Notes: generated by a model not told the origin, from the letters alone. Shown: positions 19,087 through 28,452, counted from the stretch's first letter. The stretch: DNA of 41,331 nucleotides from Alphaproteobacteria bacterium (GCA_020846275.1 JADLEG010000056.1:1-41331), one strand, 5' to 3'. Translations and numbers: made by a program.

Positions 19087-21090
19087 ATGACCGCCGCCAC
19101 CACGCGTCCATCTGCCGCAGAAGCCGCCTCCCATGACGACATGGCCAACGCCATCCGGGTGTTGGCGATGGACGCGGTGGAGCAGGCGAAATCCGGCCAT
19201 CCCGGCATGCCGATGGGCATGGCCGACGTGGCGACGGTGCTGTTCACCAAGTTCCTGAAATTCGACCCCGCGCGGCCCGAATGGCCCGACCGCGACCGCT
19301 TCGTGCTGTCGGCGGGTCACGGGTCCATGCTGCTCTACGCGCTGCTGCATCTGACGGGCTACGCGCATCCCACGATGGACGAGCTGCGGCGCTTCCGCCA
19401 GCTGGGCTCGCCCACCGCCGGCCATCCCGAGCGCGGGCACCCGCCGGGCATCGAGACCACGACCGGCCCCTTGGGCCAGGGCCTGGCCAACGCGGTGGGC
19501 ATGGCGATCGCCGAGCGCCATCTGGCGGCGAAATTCGGCGCCGAGCTGGTCGACCACCGCACCTACGTCATCGCCGGCGACGGCTGCCTGATGGAAGGCA
19601 TCAGCCACGAGGCGATCTCGCTGGCCGGGCACCTGAAGCTCAACCGGCTGGTCGTGCTGTGGGACGACAACCGCATCTCGATCGACGGGCCGACCGACCT
19701 GTCGGTGTCCGACGACCAGCCCAAGCGCTTCCAGGCCGCGGGCTGGACCACCTTCGCCGTCGACGGGCACGACCCCGCCGCGATCGCCGATGCGCTGGCC
19801 AAGGCGCAGGCGAGCGACCGGCCGGTGATGATCGCCTGCCGCACCACCATCGGCAAAGGCGCGCCGACCAAGGCCGGCACCGCCGGCTCGCACGGGGCGC
19901 CGCTGGGCGAGGCCGAGATCAGGGGCGCGCGCGAGAAGCTCCGGTGGCCGCACGCGCCCTTCACCGTGCCGGAAAGCGTGCTCGCGGCCTGGCGCACTGC
20001 CGGCGCGCGCGGCGCATCGGCGCGCAAGGCCTGGGACGCGCGGCTGCAATCCCATTCGGACCGCGCCGCCTTCGAGGCGCGGGTCGCGGGCAACTTGCCG
20101 GCGGACTGGCGCCAGAAGCTGAAGGCGCACATCGACGCGCTGATCGCCAAGCCGGTCAAGACCGCAACCCGCCAGGCCTCGGGCATGGCGCTCGAGGTGC
20201 TGTGCCCGGCCGTCCCGGCGATCGTCGGCGGCTCGGCCGACCTGACCGGATCGAACAACACCAAGGCCAAGGCGCAGCCGCTGCTGACCGCCAAGGACTA
20301 CGCCGGCACCTACATCCACTACGGCGTGCGCGAGCACGGCATGGCCGCGGCGATGAACGGCATGGCGCTGCATGGCGGGGTCGTGCCCTATGGCGGCACG
20401 TTCCTGGTCTTCGCCGACTACTGCCGCCCGTCGATCCGGCTGGCCGCGATCATGGGGCTGCGCGCCGTGTTCGTGATGACCCACGATTCGATCGGGCTGG
20501 GCGAGGATGGGCCGACGCACCAGCCGGTCGAGCAGCTTGCGAGCCTGCGCGCGATCCCCGGCCTCAACGTGTTCCGCCCGGCCGACGCGGTGGAGACGGC
20601 GGAATGCTGGGAACTGGCGCTGCTCGACGCCAAGCGCCCCTCGGTCCTGGCGCTCACCCGCCAGAACGTGCCGCAGCTCCGCACCGAGGCCGCGAGCGAG
20701 AACCGCTCGGCGCGCGGCGGTTACGTGCTGGCCGAGGCGAACGGCAAACGCGGCGCGACCATTCTCGCCACCGGCTCGGAAGTGCAGGTGGCGCTCGCCG
20801 CGCGCGAGCTGCTCCAGAAAGGCGGCGTGCCCACGGCGGTCGTGTCGATGCCCTCGTTCGAGTTGTTCGACCGCCAGGACGCGGCCTATCGCGCGCAGGT
20901 CCTGGGACCGGCGCGCGGGCGCGTCGCGGTCGAGGCGGCGGTGCGCCAGGGCTGGGACAAGTATATCGGCGCCGACGGCGGCTTCGTCGGCATGGCGGGC
21001 TTCGGCGCCTCGGCGCCGGCCGAGCAGCTCTACCCGCATTTCGGCATCACGGCCGAGGCCGTCGCGGCGGCGGCAAAGCGGCAGCTCTAG
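19087..21090 (+). CDS. tkt: transketolase
   Basis: A 667-residue transketolase of the pentose-phosphate (or Calvin) pathway, transferring two-carbon ketol units with thiamine diphosphate. Seen: '[15 protein letters not shown]' with His38 of the active site, '[14 protein letters not shown]', the ThDP/Mg motif '[13 protein letters not shown]' through '[10 protein letters not shown]', and '[17 protein letters not shown]' in the pyrimidine domain. Length is standard. ATG at 19087 has no strong ribosome-binding site; an ATG at 19141 is possible. It heads a + strand run with gap. Confidence 0.98.
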   Translation: MTAATTRPSAAEAASHDDMANAIRVLAMDAVEQAKSGHPGMPMGMADVATVLFTKFLKFDPARPEWPDRDRFVLSAGHGSMLLYALLHLTGYAHPTMDELRRFRQLGSPTAGHPERGHPPGIETTTGPLGQGLANAVGMAIAERHLAAKFGAELVDHRTYVIAGDGCLMEGISHEAISLAGHLKLNRLVVLWDDNRISIDGPTDLSVSDDQPKRFQAAGWTTFAVDGHDPAAIADALAKAQASDRPVMIACRTTIGKGAPTKAGTAGSHGAPLGEAEIRGAREKLRWPHAPFTVPESVLAAWRTAGARGASARKAWDARLQSHSDRAAFEARVAGNLPADWRQKLKAHIDALIAKPVKTATRQASGMALEVLCPAVPAIVGGSADLTGSNNTKAKAQPLLTAKDYAGTYIHYGVREHGMAAAMNGMALHGGVVPYGGTFLVFADYCRPSIRLAAIMGLRAVFVMTHDSIGLGEDGPTHQPVEQLASLRAIPGLNVFRPADAVETAECWELALLDAKRPSVLALTRQNVPQLRTEAASENRSARGGYVLAEANGKRGATILATGSEVQVALAARELLQKGGVPTAVVSMPSFELFDRQDAAYRAQVLGPARGRVAVEAAVRQGWDKYIGADGGFVGMAGFGASAPAEQLYPHFGITAEAVAAAAKRQL

Positions 21091-21108
21091 CGCGAAGGAC
21101 GGGCACCC

Positions 21109-21381
21109 ATGCTGTTCATGCTGGTGGAGACGTTCAAGCGCAGCGAGATCAAGCCGCTCTACCGCCGCATCCGCGACCAGGGCCGCAAGTTGCCCGACGG
21201 GCTGAAATACGTCGACAGCTGGATCGAGGCGAGCTTCACCCGCTGCTTCCAGCTGATGGAATGCGACGACATCACCATCCTGCAGGGCTGGGTCGTCCAG
21301 ATGGGCGACGCGGTCGATTTCGAGATCGTGCCGGTCGCGCATTCCAAGGACGTGCGCAAGATGATCGAGCCCCTGCTCTGA
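21109..21381 (+). CDS. DUF3303-like small protein
   Basis: A 90-residue protein matching the DUF3303 pattern: '[20 protein letters not shown]', '[20 protein letters not shown]', and '[14 protein letters not shown]'. It is compact and soluble, with a ferredoxin-like alpha/beta pattern. The function is unknown in the family. It lies 18 nt after tkt and 43 nt before gap, so it is probably cotranscribed with them. That position is unusual to my knowledge. Confidence 0.8.
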   Translation: MLFMLVETFKRSEIKPLYRRIRDQGRKLPDGLKYVDSWIEASFTRCFQLMECDDITILQGWVVQMGDAVDFEIVPVAHSKDVRKMIEPLL

Positions 21382-21424
21382 GACGCCCTGTTCTGCACGA
21401 CGGATCCACGGAGGAAACGAGACC

Positions 21425-22432
21425 ATGACCATTCGCGTCGCCATCAACGGGTTCGGCCGCATCGGCCGGCTGGTCATGCGCGCGGCCACCGAAGCCCGCC
21501 GCAACGACATCCAGGTCGTGGGCATCAACGACCTGGGCCCGGTCGCCACCAACGCGCACCTGCTGAAGTACGATTCGGTGCACGGCCGCTTCCCGCACGA
21601 GATCAAGGTCGGCGCGGACTCGATGGACGTCGGCCAGGGCGCGATCAAGGTGACGTCCGAGCGCGACCCGTCGAAGCTGCCGTGGAAGGAGCTGGGCGTC
21701 GACGTGGCGCTGGAATGCACCGGCATCTTCACCGAGCGCAGCAAGGCCGCGGCGCACCTCGCCGCCGGCGCCAAGCGCGTGCTGGTCTCGGCGCCGGCGG
21801 ACGGCGCGGACCTGACCGTGGTCTACGGCGTCAACCACGACAAGCTGAAGAAGGAGCACACCGTCGTCTCGAACGCGTCGTGCACCACCAACTGCCTGGC
21901 GCCGGTCGCCTTCGTGATGCACAAGGCGATCGGCATCGAGCGCGGCTACATGACGACGATCCACGCCTATACCGGCGACCAGCCGACGGTGGACACGCTG
22001 CACAAGGATTTGCGCCGGGCGCGCGCCGCGGGCCTGTCGATGATCCCCACCTCGACGGGCGCGGCCAAGGCCGTGGGCCTGGTGCTGCCCGACCTCAAGG
22101 GCAAGCTCGACGGCACATCGATCCGCGTGCCGACGCCCAACGTGTCGGTGATCGACTTCAAGTTCGTGCCGAAGCGCGACACCAGCGTCGAGGAAGTGAA
22201 CAAGGCGCTTGTGGAGGCATCGAAGGGCGCGCTGAAGGGCGTATTGGCGATCACCGACGAGCCGACCGTGTCGATGGACTTCAACCACAACCCGGCCAGC
22301 TCGACCATCGACATCACCCAGACCCAGGTGATCGAGGGCAAGCTGGTGCGCGTCATGTCCTGGTACGACAACGAATGGGGCTTCTCCAACCGCATGAACG
22401 ACACGGCGGTCGCCCTCGGCCGTCTCGGCTGA
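21425..22432 (+). CDS. gap: glyceraldehyde-3-phosphate dehydrogenase, type I
   Basis: A 335-residue GAPDH. The NAD-binding start '[16 protein letters not shown]', the catalytic Cys153 in '[12 protein letters not shown]', His180 in '[10 protein letters not shown]', and the C-terminal '[13 protein letters not shown]' are all present. A GGAGG ribosome-binding site lies ~9 nt before the ATG. It interconverts glyceraldehyde-3-phosphate and 1,3-bisphosphoglycerate. No pgk follows, unlike many related genomes. Its stop overlaps a CTG that may begin the next frame. Confidence 0.98.
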   Translation: MTIRVAINGFGRIGRLVMRAATEARRNDIQVVGINDLGPVATNAHLLKYDSVHGRFPHEIKVGADSMDVGQGAIKVTSERDPSKLPWKELGVDVALECTGIFTERSKAAAHLAAGAKRVLVSAPADGADLTVVYGVNHDKLKKEHTVVSNASCTTNCLAPVAFVMHKAIGIERGYMTTIHAYTGDQPTVDTLHKDLRRARAAGLSMIPTSTGAAKAVGLVLPDLKGKLDGTSIRVPTPNVSVIDFKFVPKRDTSVEEVNKALVEASKGALKGVLAITDEPTVSMDFNHNPASSTIDITQTQVIEGKLVRVMSWYDNEWGFSNRMNDTAVALGRLG

Positions 22433-23049
22433 CCGCCGCAAGGCCGAAAGCCGTCGTCGTCCATTCGCTCGACCAGGCGCGCGCGGCGGTCGGCGCTGCT
22501 GCCGTGCTGGGTGTGTCGCTCGTTCTGATGAGCGGTCCCGGCGCCGCGGGCTATGCCGGGCCCGGCTGGTTCCTCGAGGTGGTGCGGCTGGCACGCGCGG
22601 ATCATCCCACGGTCGCGGTGACGGCGATCCTCGACTGCGCCGACCGGCCCGGCCGGGCGCTGGGGGCCCTGCGCTTGGGCGCGAAGGTGCTGCGCCTGTC
22701 CGGCAACGCGCGCGCCAGACGGCGCGTCGCCGCCATCGCGCGGGCGATGGACGCGCGGCTGGACGATACGCGGTTTGACGTGCTCGATCTGGCCGGCAGC
22801 GGGGATGCGCGGGCGGCGGTTAGCGCGTTCCTGACGAGCGCCTCGTCCTTCGAGACGCCCGCTGCGCGGGCTCCTCAGGATGAGGCGCAAGATATACCTC
22901 CTCATCCTGAGGAGGGCCGAAGGCCCGTCTCGAAGGATGACGTGTTGGGTTTGCGTTCCTATGAAACGCGTCATCCTGAGGAGGCGCAAAGCGCCGTCTC
23001 GAAGGATGAGAAACGCAGGGCCAAATTCAGCAGGGCCAAATTCAAATGA
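22429..23049 (+). CDS. hypothetical protein with repeat-derived C-terminal tail; start codon uncertain, possibly a remnant
   Basis: The frame encodes a coherent domain of ~130 residues, including '[20 protein letters not shown]', '[19 protein letters not shown]' and '[20 protein letters not shown]'. I recall similar uncharacterised proteins near fba and thiE in alphaproteobacteria. No ATG, GTG or TTG precedes the conserved start. The first possible codons are CTG at 22429 (overlapping the gap stop) and GTG at 22504, which removes the first strand. The last ~65 residues are translated palindromic repeats. The stop overlaps the thiE ATG (ATGA). It could be a working coupled gene, or a fragment left after loss of upstream genes. 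Confidence 0.5.
   Translation: MTAARPKAVVVHSLDQARAAVGAAAVLGVSLVLMSGPGAAGYAGPGWFLEVVRLARADHPTVAVTAILDCADRPGRALGALRLGAKVLRLSGNARARRRVAAIARAMDARLDDTRFDVLDLAGSGDARAAVSAFLTSASSFETPAARAPQDEAQDIPPHPEEGRRPVSKDDVLGLRSYETRHPEEAQSAVSKDEKRRAKFSRAKFK
22841..23010. repeat. three copies of an alphaproteobacterial palindromic repeat (REP-like)
   Basis: Copies lie at 22841-22885 (inverted), 22901-22941 and 22970-23010. Each has TCATCCTGAGGAG, a variable GC hairpin tip, and CGTCTCGAAGGATGA, which can fold as a stem. The tips differ (CCCGCTGCGCGGG, GGCCGAAGGCC, GCGCAAAGCGC) but stay self-complementary, so structure is kept over sequence. This type is known to me from Bradyrhizobium-like genomes. All three are inside the open frame that ends at thiE. 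Confidence 0.9.
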
Positions 23050-23687
23050 GCGACAAACAGGACCGCTGCCGGCTCTACCTGATCACGCCGCCCAGGCTCG
23101 AGCCCGCCAAGTTCGCCGACGCGCTGGCGCGCGCGCTCGACGCGGGCGACGTGGCCTGCGTGCAGCTCCGGCTCAAGGACGCGGACGACGACGCGCTCAA
23201 GCGCGCGATCGAGGCGCTGCGTCCGGTGGCCCAGAAGCGCGGCGTGGCGTTCCTGATGAACGACCGGCCCGACCTCGCCGCCGCGACGGGCTGCGACGGG
23301 GTGCATGTCGGCCAGCAGGACACGTCCTATGCCGAGGCCCGCGCGATCGTCGGCCCCGATGCCATCGTCGGCGTCACCTGCCACGATTCGATCCACCTGG
23401 CGATGACGGCGGCCGAGGCCGGCGCCGACTATGTCGCCTTCGGCGCGTTCTTCCCCACATCGACCAAGGAGGCGCGCTTCCACGCCACGGTCGAGCTGCT
23501 GGAGGACTGGAGCACGGCGATGATCGTGCCCTGCGTCGCCATCGGCGGCATCACGCCCGAGAACTGCGCGCCGCTGGTCAAGGCCGGCGCCGATTTCCTG
23601 GCCGTCGTGTCGTCGGTCTGGGAGGCGCCCGACGGGCCGGCGGCGGCGGTGCAGCGCTTCAACGCGGCGATCAACGCGAGCGGGTGA
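23046..23687 (+). CDS. thiE: thiamine-phosphate synthase ThiE
   Basis: A 213-residue TIM-barrel enzyme that joins HMP-PP and thiazole phosphate to make thiamine phosphate. Motifs: '[12 protein letters not shown]', '[20 protein letters not shown]', '[20 protein letters not shown]', the phosphate loop '[12 protein letters not shown]', and '[10 protein letters not shown]'. The 'GAFFPTSTK' form departs slightly from the common GPxFxTxTK. The ATG overlaps the preceding stop as ATGA. It sits with transketolase, a thiamine diphosphate enzyme, which may be meaningful but is not proof of coregulation. No TPP riboswitch was seen. Confidence 0.95.
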   Translation: MSDKQDRCRLYLITPPRLEPAKFADALARALDAGDVACVQLRLKDADDDALKRAIEALRPVAQKRGVAFLMNDRPDLAAATGCDGVHVGQQDTSYAEARAIVGPDAIVGVTCHDSIHLAMTAAEAGADYVAFGAFFPTSTKEARFHATVELLEDWSTAMIVPCVAIGGITPENCAPLVKAGADFLAVVSSVWEAPDGPAAAVQRFNAAINASG

Positions 23688-23742
23688 GAGAACGCGCAAG
23701 TTCCGGGTGGGCATGCGTAGAGGACCAGCCTACGACACCCGC

Positions 23743-24672
23743 ATGACCTCCTCCCAAGCCAAGCCGATGAACGCCGGCGAATGGTCGCTGCTGCTGGCGC
23801 TGTCGGCGATCTGGGGCTGCACCTTCTTCCTGGTGGCGATCGCGCTGCGCGAACTGCCCTTCGTGTGGGTGGCGGTCGCGCGGGTCGGGCTCGCCGCGGC
23901 GATGCTGCACGCGGTCGTTCTGGCCGGCGGATCGGCCTATCCGCGAGATGTCCAGAGCTGGGGCCAGTTCCTGGTGCTGGGGCTGGTCAACAACGCGATC
24001 CCTTTCGGCCTGATCTTCTGGGCGCAGACCCATATCCCCAGCGCGCTGGCCGCGATCCTCAACGCCTCGACCCCGGTCTTCGCGATGGTGCTGGCGCATT
24101 TCGCCACCGCCGACGACCGCTTGAGCGCGCGCCGCCTGTTGGGCGTGGCGATCGGCGTCGCCGGCGTCGCGGTGATGATGGGGTTGCAGGCGCTGGACGG
24201 GCTGGGCACCGGGTTCCTGGCCCAGCTCGCCGTGCTGGGCGCGGGCCTGTCCTACGCGGTCGCCGGGCTCTACGGGCGCCGCTTCGCCGGCACGCCGCCG
24301 GTCATGACAGCGGCCGGGCAGATGACCGGCTCGACCTTGATCCTGTTGCCCATCGCCTTGTTCGCCGCGCCGCCGGCGGGCCTGGCGATGCCCGGCATCG
24401 CGACCTGGGTGGCACTGCTGGCGCTGGCCGGGGTATGCACCGCGCTCGGCTACCTGATCTATTTCCGCATCCTGGCGACGGCCGGCGCCACCAACCTGTT
24501 GCTGGTGACGCTGCTGATCCCGGTGGGCGCCGTGCTGCTGGGCGTGTTCGCGCTGGGCGAGACGCTGCTCGCGCGCCACCTCGCCGGCATGGCGCTGATC
24601 GCCGCCGGCCTCGTCGTGATCGATGGACGGGCGTTGCGGCTGTTCGGCCGCGACGCGCCGGCGCGAGCCTAG
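23743..24672 (+). CDS. EamA/DMT family transporter
   Basis: About 309 residues with ten predicted membrane helices in two EamA halves. Typical marks are 'ALSAIWGCTFFLVAIALREL' in helix 1, 'HIPSALAAILNASTPVFAMV' ending the first half, and 'TNLLLVTLLIPVGAVLLGVF' plus 'GETLLARHLAGMALIAAGL' in the second. Such proteins export metabolites or amino acids; the substrate is unknown. ATG at 23743 is chosen to begin just before helix 1; ATG 23713 and GTG 23707 are in frame and possible. It ends one base before the convergent trcR stop. Confidence 0.9.
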   Translation: MTSSQAKPMNAGEWSLLLALSAIWGCTFFLVAIALRELPFVWVAVARVGLAAAMLHAVVLAGGSAYPRDVQSWGQFLVLGLVNNAIPFGLIFWAQTHIPSALAAILNASTPVFAMVLAHFATADDRLSARRLLGVAIGVAGVAVMMGLQALDGLGTGFLAQLAVLGAGLSYAVAGLYGRRFAGTPPVMTAAGQMTGSTLILLPIALFAAPPAGLAMPGIATWVALLALAGVCTALGYLIYFRILATAGATNLLLVTLLIPVGAVLLGVFALGETLLARHLAGMALIAAGLVVIDGRALRLFGRDAPARA

Positions 24673-24673
24673 G

Positions 24674-25276
24674 TCAGGCCGTCTCGGCCGGCTGCTGTTC
24701 GGCCGGGGCTTCGGCTTCCGCAGCCGGCTTCTCGGCCGCCGCGCCCGACTTCGCCTTCTTGCGCGCCGCCGCCGCCACCGCCGCGGTCAGGTCGCGCGTC
24801 GTGCACAGGCCGAGTTCGAGCGGATGGCGCGGGCGGATGTTCTGCATGTTCCAATGCGAGCGGTCGCGCACCTTGGCGATCGTCGTCTTGGTGGTGCCCA
24901 CAAGCTTGGCGATCTGCGCGTCGGTCAGCTCGGGATGCGTCTTGACCAGCCAGGCGATGGCGTCCGGCTTGTCCTGCCGCTTGGCGATCGGCGTGTAGCG
25001 CGGCCCCTTCTGGCGCGTCACCGGGCCGGGCAGGTCGCGCGCCATCATCTTCAGCCGCGCGTCGGGATCGCCTTCGCAGCGCCTGATCTCCTCGGCGGTC
25101 AGCTCGTGGCTGCCGATCGGGCTCTGCCCGTGCATGCCGGTCGCGACCTCGTCATCGGCGATCGCCTGGACCTCGAGCTCGTGCAGCCCGCAGAACTCGG
25201 CGATCTGCTTGAAGGTGAGCGTCGTATTCTCGACCAGCCATACGGCGGTCGCCTTGGGCATCAACGGTGTCGCCAT
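24674..25276 (-). CDS. trcR: cell cycle transcriptional regulator TrcR (DUF1013)
   Basis: A 200-residue DUF1013 protein. Two helix-turn-helix-like units are visible: 'FKQIAEFCGLHELEVQAIAD' near residue 25, and 'LTDAQIAKLVGTTKTTIAKV' near residue 115, followed by 'RDRSHWNMQNIRPRHPLELG', a family hallmark. The C-terminus is a disordered Ala/Glu/Lys/Pro tail. In alphaproteobacteria the family is named TrcR for a role in cell-cycle transcription. The ATG at 25276 has GGAG 7 nt upstream. It fits well with rcdA at 35549, another CtrA-circuit gene. Confidence 0.92.
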   Translation of the reverse strand: MATPLMPKATAVWLVENTTLTFKQIAEFCGLHELEVQAIADDEVATGMHGQSPIGSHELTAEEIRRCEGDPDARLKMMARDLPGPVTRQKGPRYTPIAKRQDKPDAIAWLVKTHPELTDAQIAKLVGTTKTTIAKVRDRSHWNMQNIRPRHPLELGLCTTRDLTAAVAAAARKKAKSGAAAEKPAAEAEAPAEQQPAETA

Positions 25277-25421
25277 TGCGATCTCCATCGGACGGAATGA
25301 ACCGGGTCGCGCCAGCAGTTCCGGCACGCCACCCGGATCGGCATCGGGGGGTATTGGCAACTATATAGGGCGGTTCCCCGGGCTTGGCCACCGAAAGCTG
25401 CGGAAAAACTGCGTTAACCCC

Positions 25422-26417
25422 TTAAACCGTCAGGACGATCTTGCCGATATGGGCGTTGGTTTCCATCAGCGCGTGGGCCTTGCCGGCCTCGGCCAGGGCA
25501 AACCGAGCATGGAGCAGCGGCTTGATGCGCCCGGCGGCCACATGGGGCCAGATTTCGGCCTCGACGGCCCGGGCTATGGCCCCCTTTTCGGCCACCGAGC
25601 GGGGCCGGAGCGTCGAGCCGGTGACGGTCAGCCGCTTGCGCATGACCGGCTCGATATTCAGCTCGACCTTGCCGCCGCGCAGAAAGGCGATGTAGACGAG
25701 CCGCCCCTCCACCGCCAGGCAGTCGATGTTGCGGGCGAAATAGTCGCCGCCCACCATGTCCAGGATCACATCGACGCCGCGCTTGCTGGTGGCGTCCTTG
25801 ACCTTCGCGCCGAAATCCTCGGCCTTGTAGTCGATCGCGAGATCGGCCCCCAGGTCGCGGCAGGCCTTGGCCTTCTCCGCGCCGCCCGCCGTGGCGAACA
25901 CGGTGGCGCCACGCGCCTTGGCCATCTGGATCGCGGTGGTGCCGATGCCGCTGGTGCCGCCATGCACCAGCAAGCTCTCGCCCTTGGCGAGGCGCCCGCG
26001 CTCGAACACGTTGGTCCAGACCGTCATCACCGTCTCGGGCAGGCACGCCGCCTGCTCCATCGACAGTCCCGCGGGGATCGCCAGGCATTGCGGCTCGGGT
26101 GCGGTGCAGAAAGCGGCATAGCCGCCGCCCGCCACCAGCGCGCATAGCTTGTCCCCGAGCTTCCAGCGCGTCACGCCGGGGCCCAGCGCGGCGACCGTGC
26201 CGGCGATTTCGAGCCCCGGCAGGTCCGACGTGCCGGGCGGCGGGTTGTACATGCCCTTGCGCTGCAGCACATCAGGCCGGTTGACGCCGGCGGCCGCGAC
26301 CTGGACCAGCACCTCGCCCGAACCCGGCTGCGGCACCGGCCGCGTCGCGGGCCTCAGCACCTCGGGGCCGCCGGGTTTCTCGATCTCCACGCAGGCCATG
26401 GTCGCGGGCAGGGACAT
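25422..26417 (-). CDS. NAD(P)H quinone oxidoreductase, zinc-free MDR (PIG3/QorA-like)
   Basis: A 331-residue medium-chain dehydrogenase/reductase. 'VAAAGVNRPDVLQRKGMYNP' and 'GLEIAGTVAALGPGV' mark the catalytic domain. The nucleotide-binding fold shows 'LLVHGGTSGIGTTAIQMAKA'. There is no zinc-binding Cys cluster. The closest characterised type is the TP53I3/PIG3 quinone oxidoreductase. ATG at 26417 with a GGAGA-type ribosome-binding site. It ends 145 nt before trcR on the same strand. A divergent DUF1192 gene starts 98 nt away. Confidence 0.94.
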   Translation of the reverse strand: MSLPATMACVEIEKPGGPEVLRPATRPVPQPGSGEVLVQVAAAGVNRPDVLQRKGMYNPPPGTSDLPGLEIAGTVAALGPGVTRWKLGDKLCALVAGGGYAAFCTAPEPQCLAIPAGLSMEQAACLPETVMTVWTNVFERGRLAKGESLLVHGGTSGIGTTAIQMAKARGATVFATAGGAEKAKACRDLGADLAIDYKAEDFGAKVKDATSKRGVDVILDMVGGDYFARNIDCLAVEGRLVYIAFLRGGKVELNIEPVMRKRLTVTGSTLRPRSVAEKGAIARAVEAEIWPHVAAGRIKPLLHARFALAEAGKAHALMETNAHIGKIVLTV

Positions 26418-26515
26418 CGGCGGGTCTCCGAGATGGGTTGGCGTCGGCGTTGCTGATGCAAGGGCCGCTTGGTCTAATATGGCCTCCCGGCACGCGCAAC
26501 CTCGGAGCCCTGTGC

Positions 26516-26701
26516 ATGGACCCGGATGATCTCGAGCCCAAAACCAAGAAGCCGCCACCGAAGAACCTGCAGATCATGGATATCGAGGAGCTGCAGGACT
26601 ACATCGCCGGCATGAAGGAGGAGATCCAGCGCGCCGAAGCGATGATCAAATCGAAGCAGGCCGTGCGCGCCGGCGCCGACGCGCTGTTCAAGAAGAACTA
26701 G
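26516..26701 (+). CDS. DUF1192 family protein
   Basis: A 61-residue protein typical of alphaproteobacterial DUF1192: 'MDPDDLEPK' start, 'DIEELQDYIAGMKEEIQRAE' helix, then 'MIKSKQAVRAGADALFKK'. It is mostly helical and charged; the function is unknown. The ATG at 26516 is chosen because GGAG lies 9 nt upstream, although the frame is open earlier. A weak promoter is possible, with TAATAT at 26475-26480. Confidence 0.9.
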   Translation: MDPDDLEPKTKKPPPKNLQIMDIEELQDYIAGMKEEIQRAEAMIKSKQAVRAGADALFKKN

Positions 26702-26714
26702 CCGGCGGTTCGCG

Positions 26715-27137
26715 CTAGCGCTTGGCGATCTCCGCGCGCAGGCGGTCTTCCTGGGCGGCGAGTTCCGGGGTCAGCGCCTCGCCGAAATCCTCCGCCTCGA
26801 AGATCGGGCGGATCTCGAGTTCGCTCGGACCCGGCATCGGGTTCGGGCAGCGCTTTGCCCACTCGACCGCTTCGGCCATGTTCTTGACCTTCCAGAGCCA
26901 GAAGCCCGCGATCAGTTCGCCGGTCGCGGCAAAGGGTCCGTCGATCACCCGGCGCCGCGCGCCGTCGAAAGCAATCCGCTTGCCGGCCGACGAGGGCTTC
27001 AGCCCCTCGCCCGCCTGCATGATGCCGGCCTTGACCAGCTCTTCGTTGTACCTGCCCATCGCCGCGAGCAGTTCGGTCGACGGCATGTCGCCGGCTTCGC
27101 TGTCCTTGGTCGCCTTCACGATCACCATGACGCGCAT
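26715..27137 (-). CDS. YciI family (YCII/DGPF domain) protein
   Basis: A 140-residue protein of the DGPF group. Core marks are 'MRVMVIVKATKDSEAGDMPS', 'GRYNEELVKAGIMQAGEGLK', 'VIDGPFAATGELIAGFWLWK', and 'EAVEWAKRCPN'. The fold is a ferredoxin-like dimer. The biochemical role is unknown; relatives often accompany ECF sigma factors, but none is nearby. The true start is the ATG at 27137. It ends 13 nt from the convergent DUF1192 gene. Confidence 0.9.
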   Translation of the reverse strand: MRVMVIVKATKDSEAGDMPSTELLAAMGRYNEELVKAGIMQAGEGLKPSSAGKRIAFDGARRRVIDGPFAATGELIAGFWLWKVKNMAEAVEWAKRCPNPMPGPSELEIRPIFEAEDFGEALTPELAAQEDRLRAEIAKR

Positions 27138-27225
27138 CGTCTCGTTCCCTCTTCCAGGTGGTTGCTTCTGATCCAACGCCGGACGGCCGGCGTCGGGTTG
27201 CGGCGCACGGAAATTTCGCAGCCCG

Positions 27226-27429
27226 TCAGCCACGCCGCCGGAAGACGAACAGCAGCCAGCCGACCGGTCCCGACAGAAGGACGATAAACAGCCAACCGGT
27301 CCGCGGGCTGAACGGGCACGCCGAGCCGGGCGATGCGCGCCACGGTCCGGCCGCCGGCGACAGGCAGACATGCAGCAACGGCAGGATATAGAACACAACC
27401 AGAACGGTCCAGCCGATTCCTGTATCCAT
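27226..27429 (-). CDS. small two-helix membrane protein (PLDc_N-like)
   Basis: A 67-residue protein with two hydrophobic segments, 'GWTVLVVFYILPLLHVCLS' and 'GWLFIVLLSGPVGWLLFVF', and a basic end FRRRG. The second segment with its Gly-Pro and positive end resembles the phospholipase D N-terminal (PLDc_N) small membrane family. The ATG at 27429 has AGGAA ~6 nt upstream. It may share a transcript with the YciI gene 88 nt further on. The family call is tentative; the membrane nature is clear. Its role is unknown. Confidence 0.6.
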   Translation of the reverse strand: MDTGIGWTVLVVFYILPLLHVCLSPAAGPWRASPGSACPFSPRTGWLFIVLLSGPVGWLLFVFRRRG

Positions 27430-27654
27430 CGATGTTCCTGGCCCCCTCTCCGTCACGGCCGGCATCGTTGCGCCGCTTGGTTGCGCTGCGGCAAGGCGGA
27501 TACCTTAACACCCCGTGCCGATTGGGGAAATTGCGCCGTCGCAGGAACCCGCGCTGTGGAAAACGGGTAGGAATGGGGCAGAAAAAGCCCTATAAGACGG
27601 CGCAATGAAATTTCCCCGACCCCCGGGACATTCCCCCGGGGCTGCATCGGGGAC

Positions 27655-28452
27655 ATGGGATTGAAGGTCATGCTGAAAGGCAAGGTGGCGATCGTCACCG
27701 GATCGACCAGCGGGATCGGCCTGGGCATCGCCGAGGTGCTGGCCTCGCAACACTGCGACGTGATGATGAACGGCTTCGGCGACGAGAAGATGATCGCCGC
27801 GCTGCAGGCCCGCATCCAGCGCCAGTACAAGGTGAAGGTCGGCTATCACGGCGCCGACATGATGCAGCCCGACGAAGTGCAGGCGATGGTCAAGGCCACG
27901 CGCCGCGAACTGGGCTCGGTCGACGTGCTGATCAACAACGCCGGCATCCAGCACGTGGCGCCGCTGGAGGAATTCCCGCGCGCGAAGTGGGACGCGGTGA
28001 TCGCGACCAACCTCAGCGCCTCGTTCCATTCGATCCAGGCCGCCATTCCGCACATGCGCAAGAAGAAATGGGGCCGCATCATCAACATCGCCTCGGCGCA
28101 CGGCTTGGTCGCGTCGAAGGAGAAGTCGGCCTATGTGGCGGCGAAGCACGGGCTGGTCGGGCTGACCAAGGTCGCCGCGCTCGAGCTCGCCGGCTCGGGC
28201 ATTACCTGCAACGCGATCTGCCCGGGCTGGGTGCTGACCCCGCTGGTGCAGAAGCAGATCGAGGAAAAGGCGCGCGACAAGAAGATCAAGGTCAAGGAGG
28301 CCGAGCACGAGCTCCTGGCCGAGAAGCAGCCTTCCGAGCAGTTCGTCACGCCCGATCAGATCGGCAAGCTGATTGTCTTCCTGTGCACGCCGGCCGCCGA
28401 CCAGATCACCGGCGCGGCGCTGTCGATCGACGGCGGCTGGACCGCGCAGTAG
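27655..28452 (+). CDS. bdhA: 3-hydroxybutyrate dehydrogenase
   Basis: A 265-residue SDR of the BdhA type, oxidising 3-hydroxybutyrate to acetoacetate in polyhydroxybutyrate or ketone use. Motifs: TGSTSGIG (15-22), 'VLINNAGIQHVAPLEEFP' (the IQHVAP stretch is typical of BdhA), Ser147 in 'NIASAHGLVAS', Tyr160 and Lys164. 'CPGWVLTPLVQKQI' and a Lys/Glu-rich insertion at ~205-225 also fit. An ATG at 27670 is an alternative start. The 225 nt before it hold no gene; a possible TATAAG lies near 27591. Confidence 0.93.
   Translation: MGLKVMLKGKVAIVTGSTSGIGLGIAEVLASQHCDVMMNGFGDEKMIAALQARIQRQYKVKVGYHGADMMQPDEVQAMVKATRRELGSVDVLINNAGIQHVAPLEEFPRAKWDAVIATNLSASFHSIQAAIPHMRKKKWGRIINIASAHGLVASKEKSAYVAAKHGLVGLTKVAALELAGSGITCNAICPGWVLTPLVQKQIEEKARDKKIKVKEAEHELLAEKQPSEQFVTPDQIGKLIVFLCTPAADQITGAALSIDGGWTAQ

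Noticed and set aside
18991..21774. A very long minus-strand open frame opposite transketolase and the start of gap
   Set aside because: It lies wholly antisense to well-defined enzymes and has the Arg/Ala/His/Asp-rich composition typical of GC-rich shadow frames, with no recognisable domain.
22841..23010. Possible CRISPR-like array of three repeats
   Set aside because: The units are palindromic, in mixed orientation, unevenly spaced and not near cas genes. They are REP-like elements.
23650..23745. TPP riboswitch search around thiE and the exporter
   Set aside because: No THI-box-like conserved core was seen upstream of thiE or tkt. The thiE start overlaps the previous frame.
25414..25425. 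TTAA-N4-TTAA near the end of the quinone oxidoreductase gene, upstream of trcR
   Set aside because: CtrA boxes need a 7-nt spacer; this has 4 and overlaps the stop codon of the oxidoreductase.
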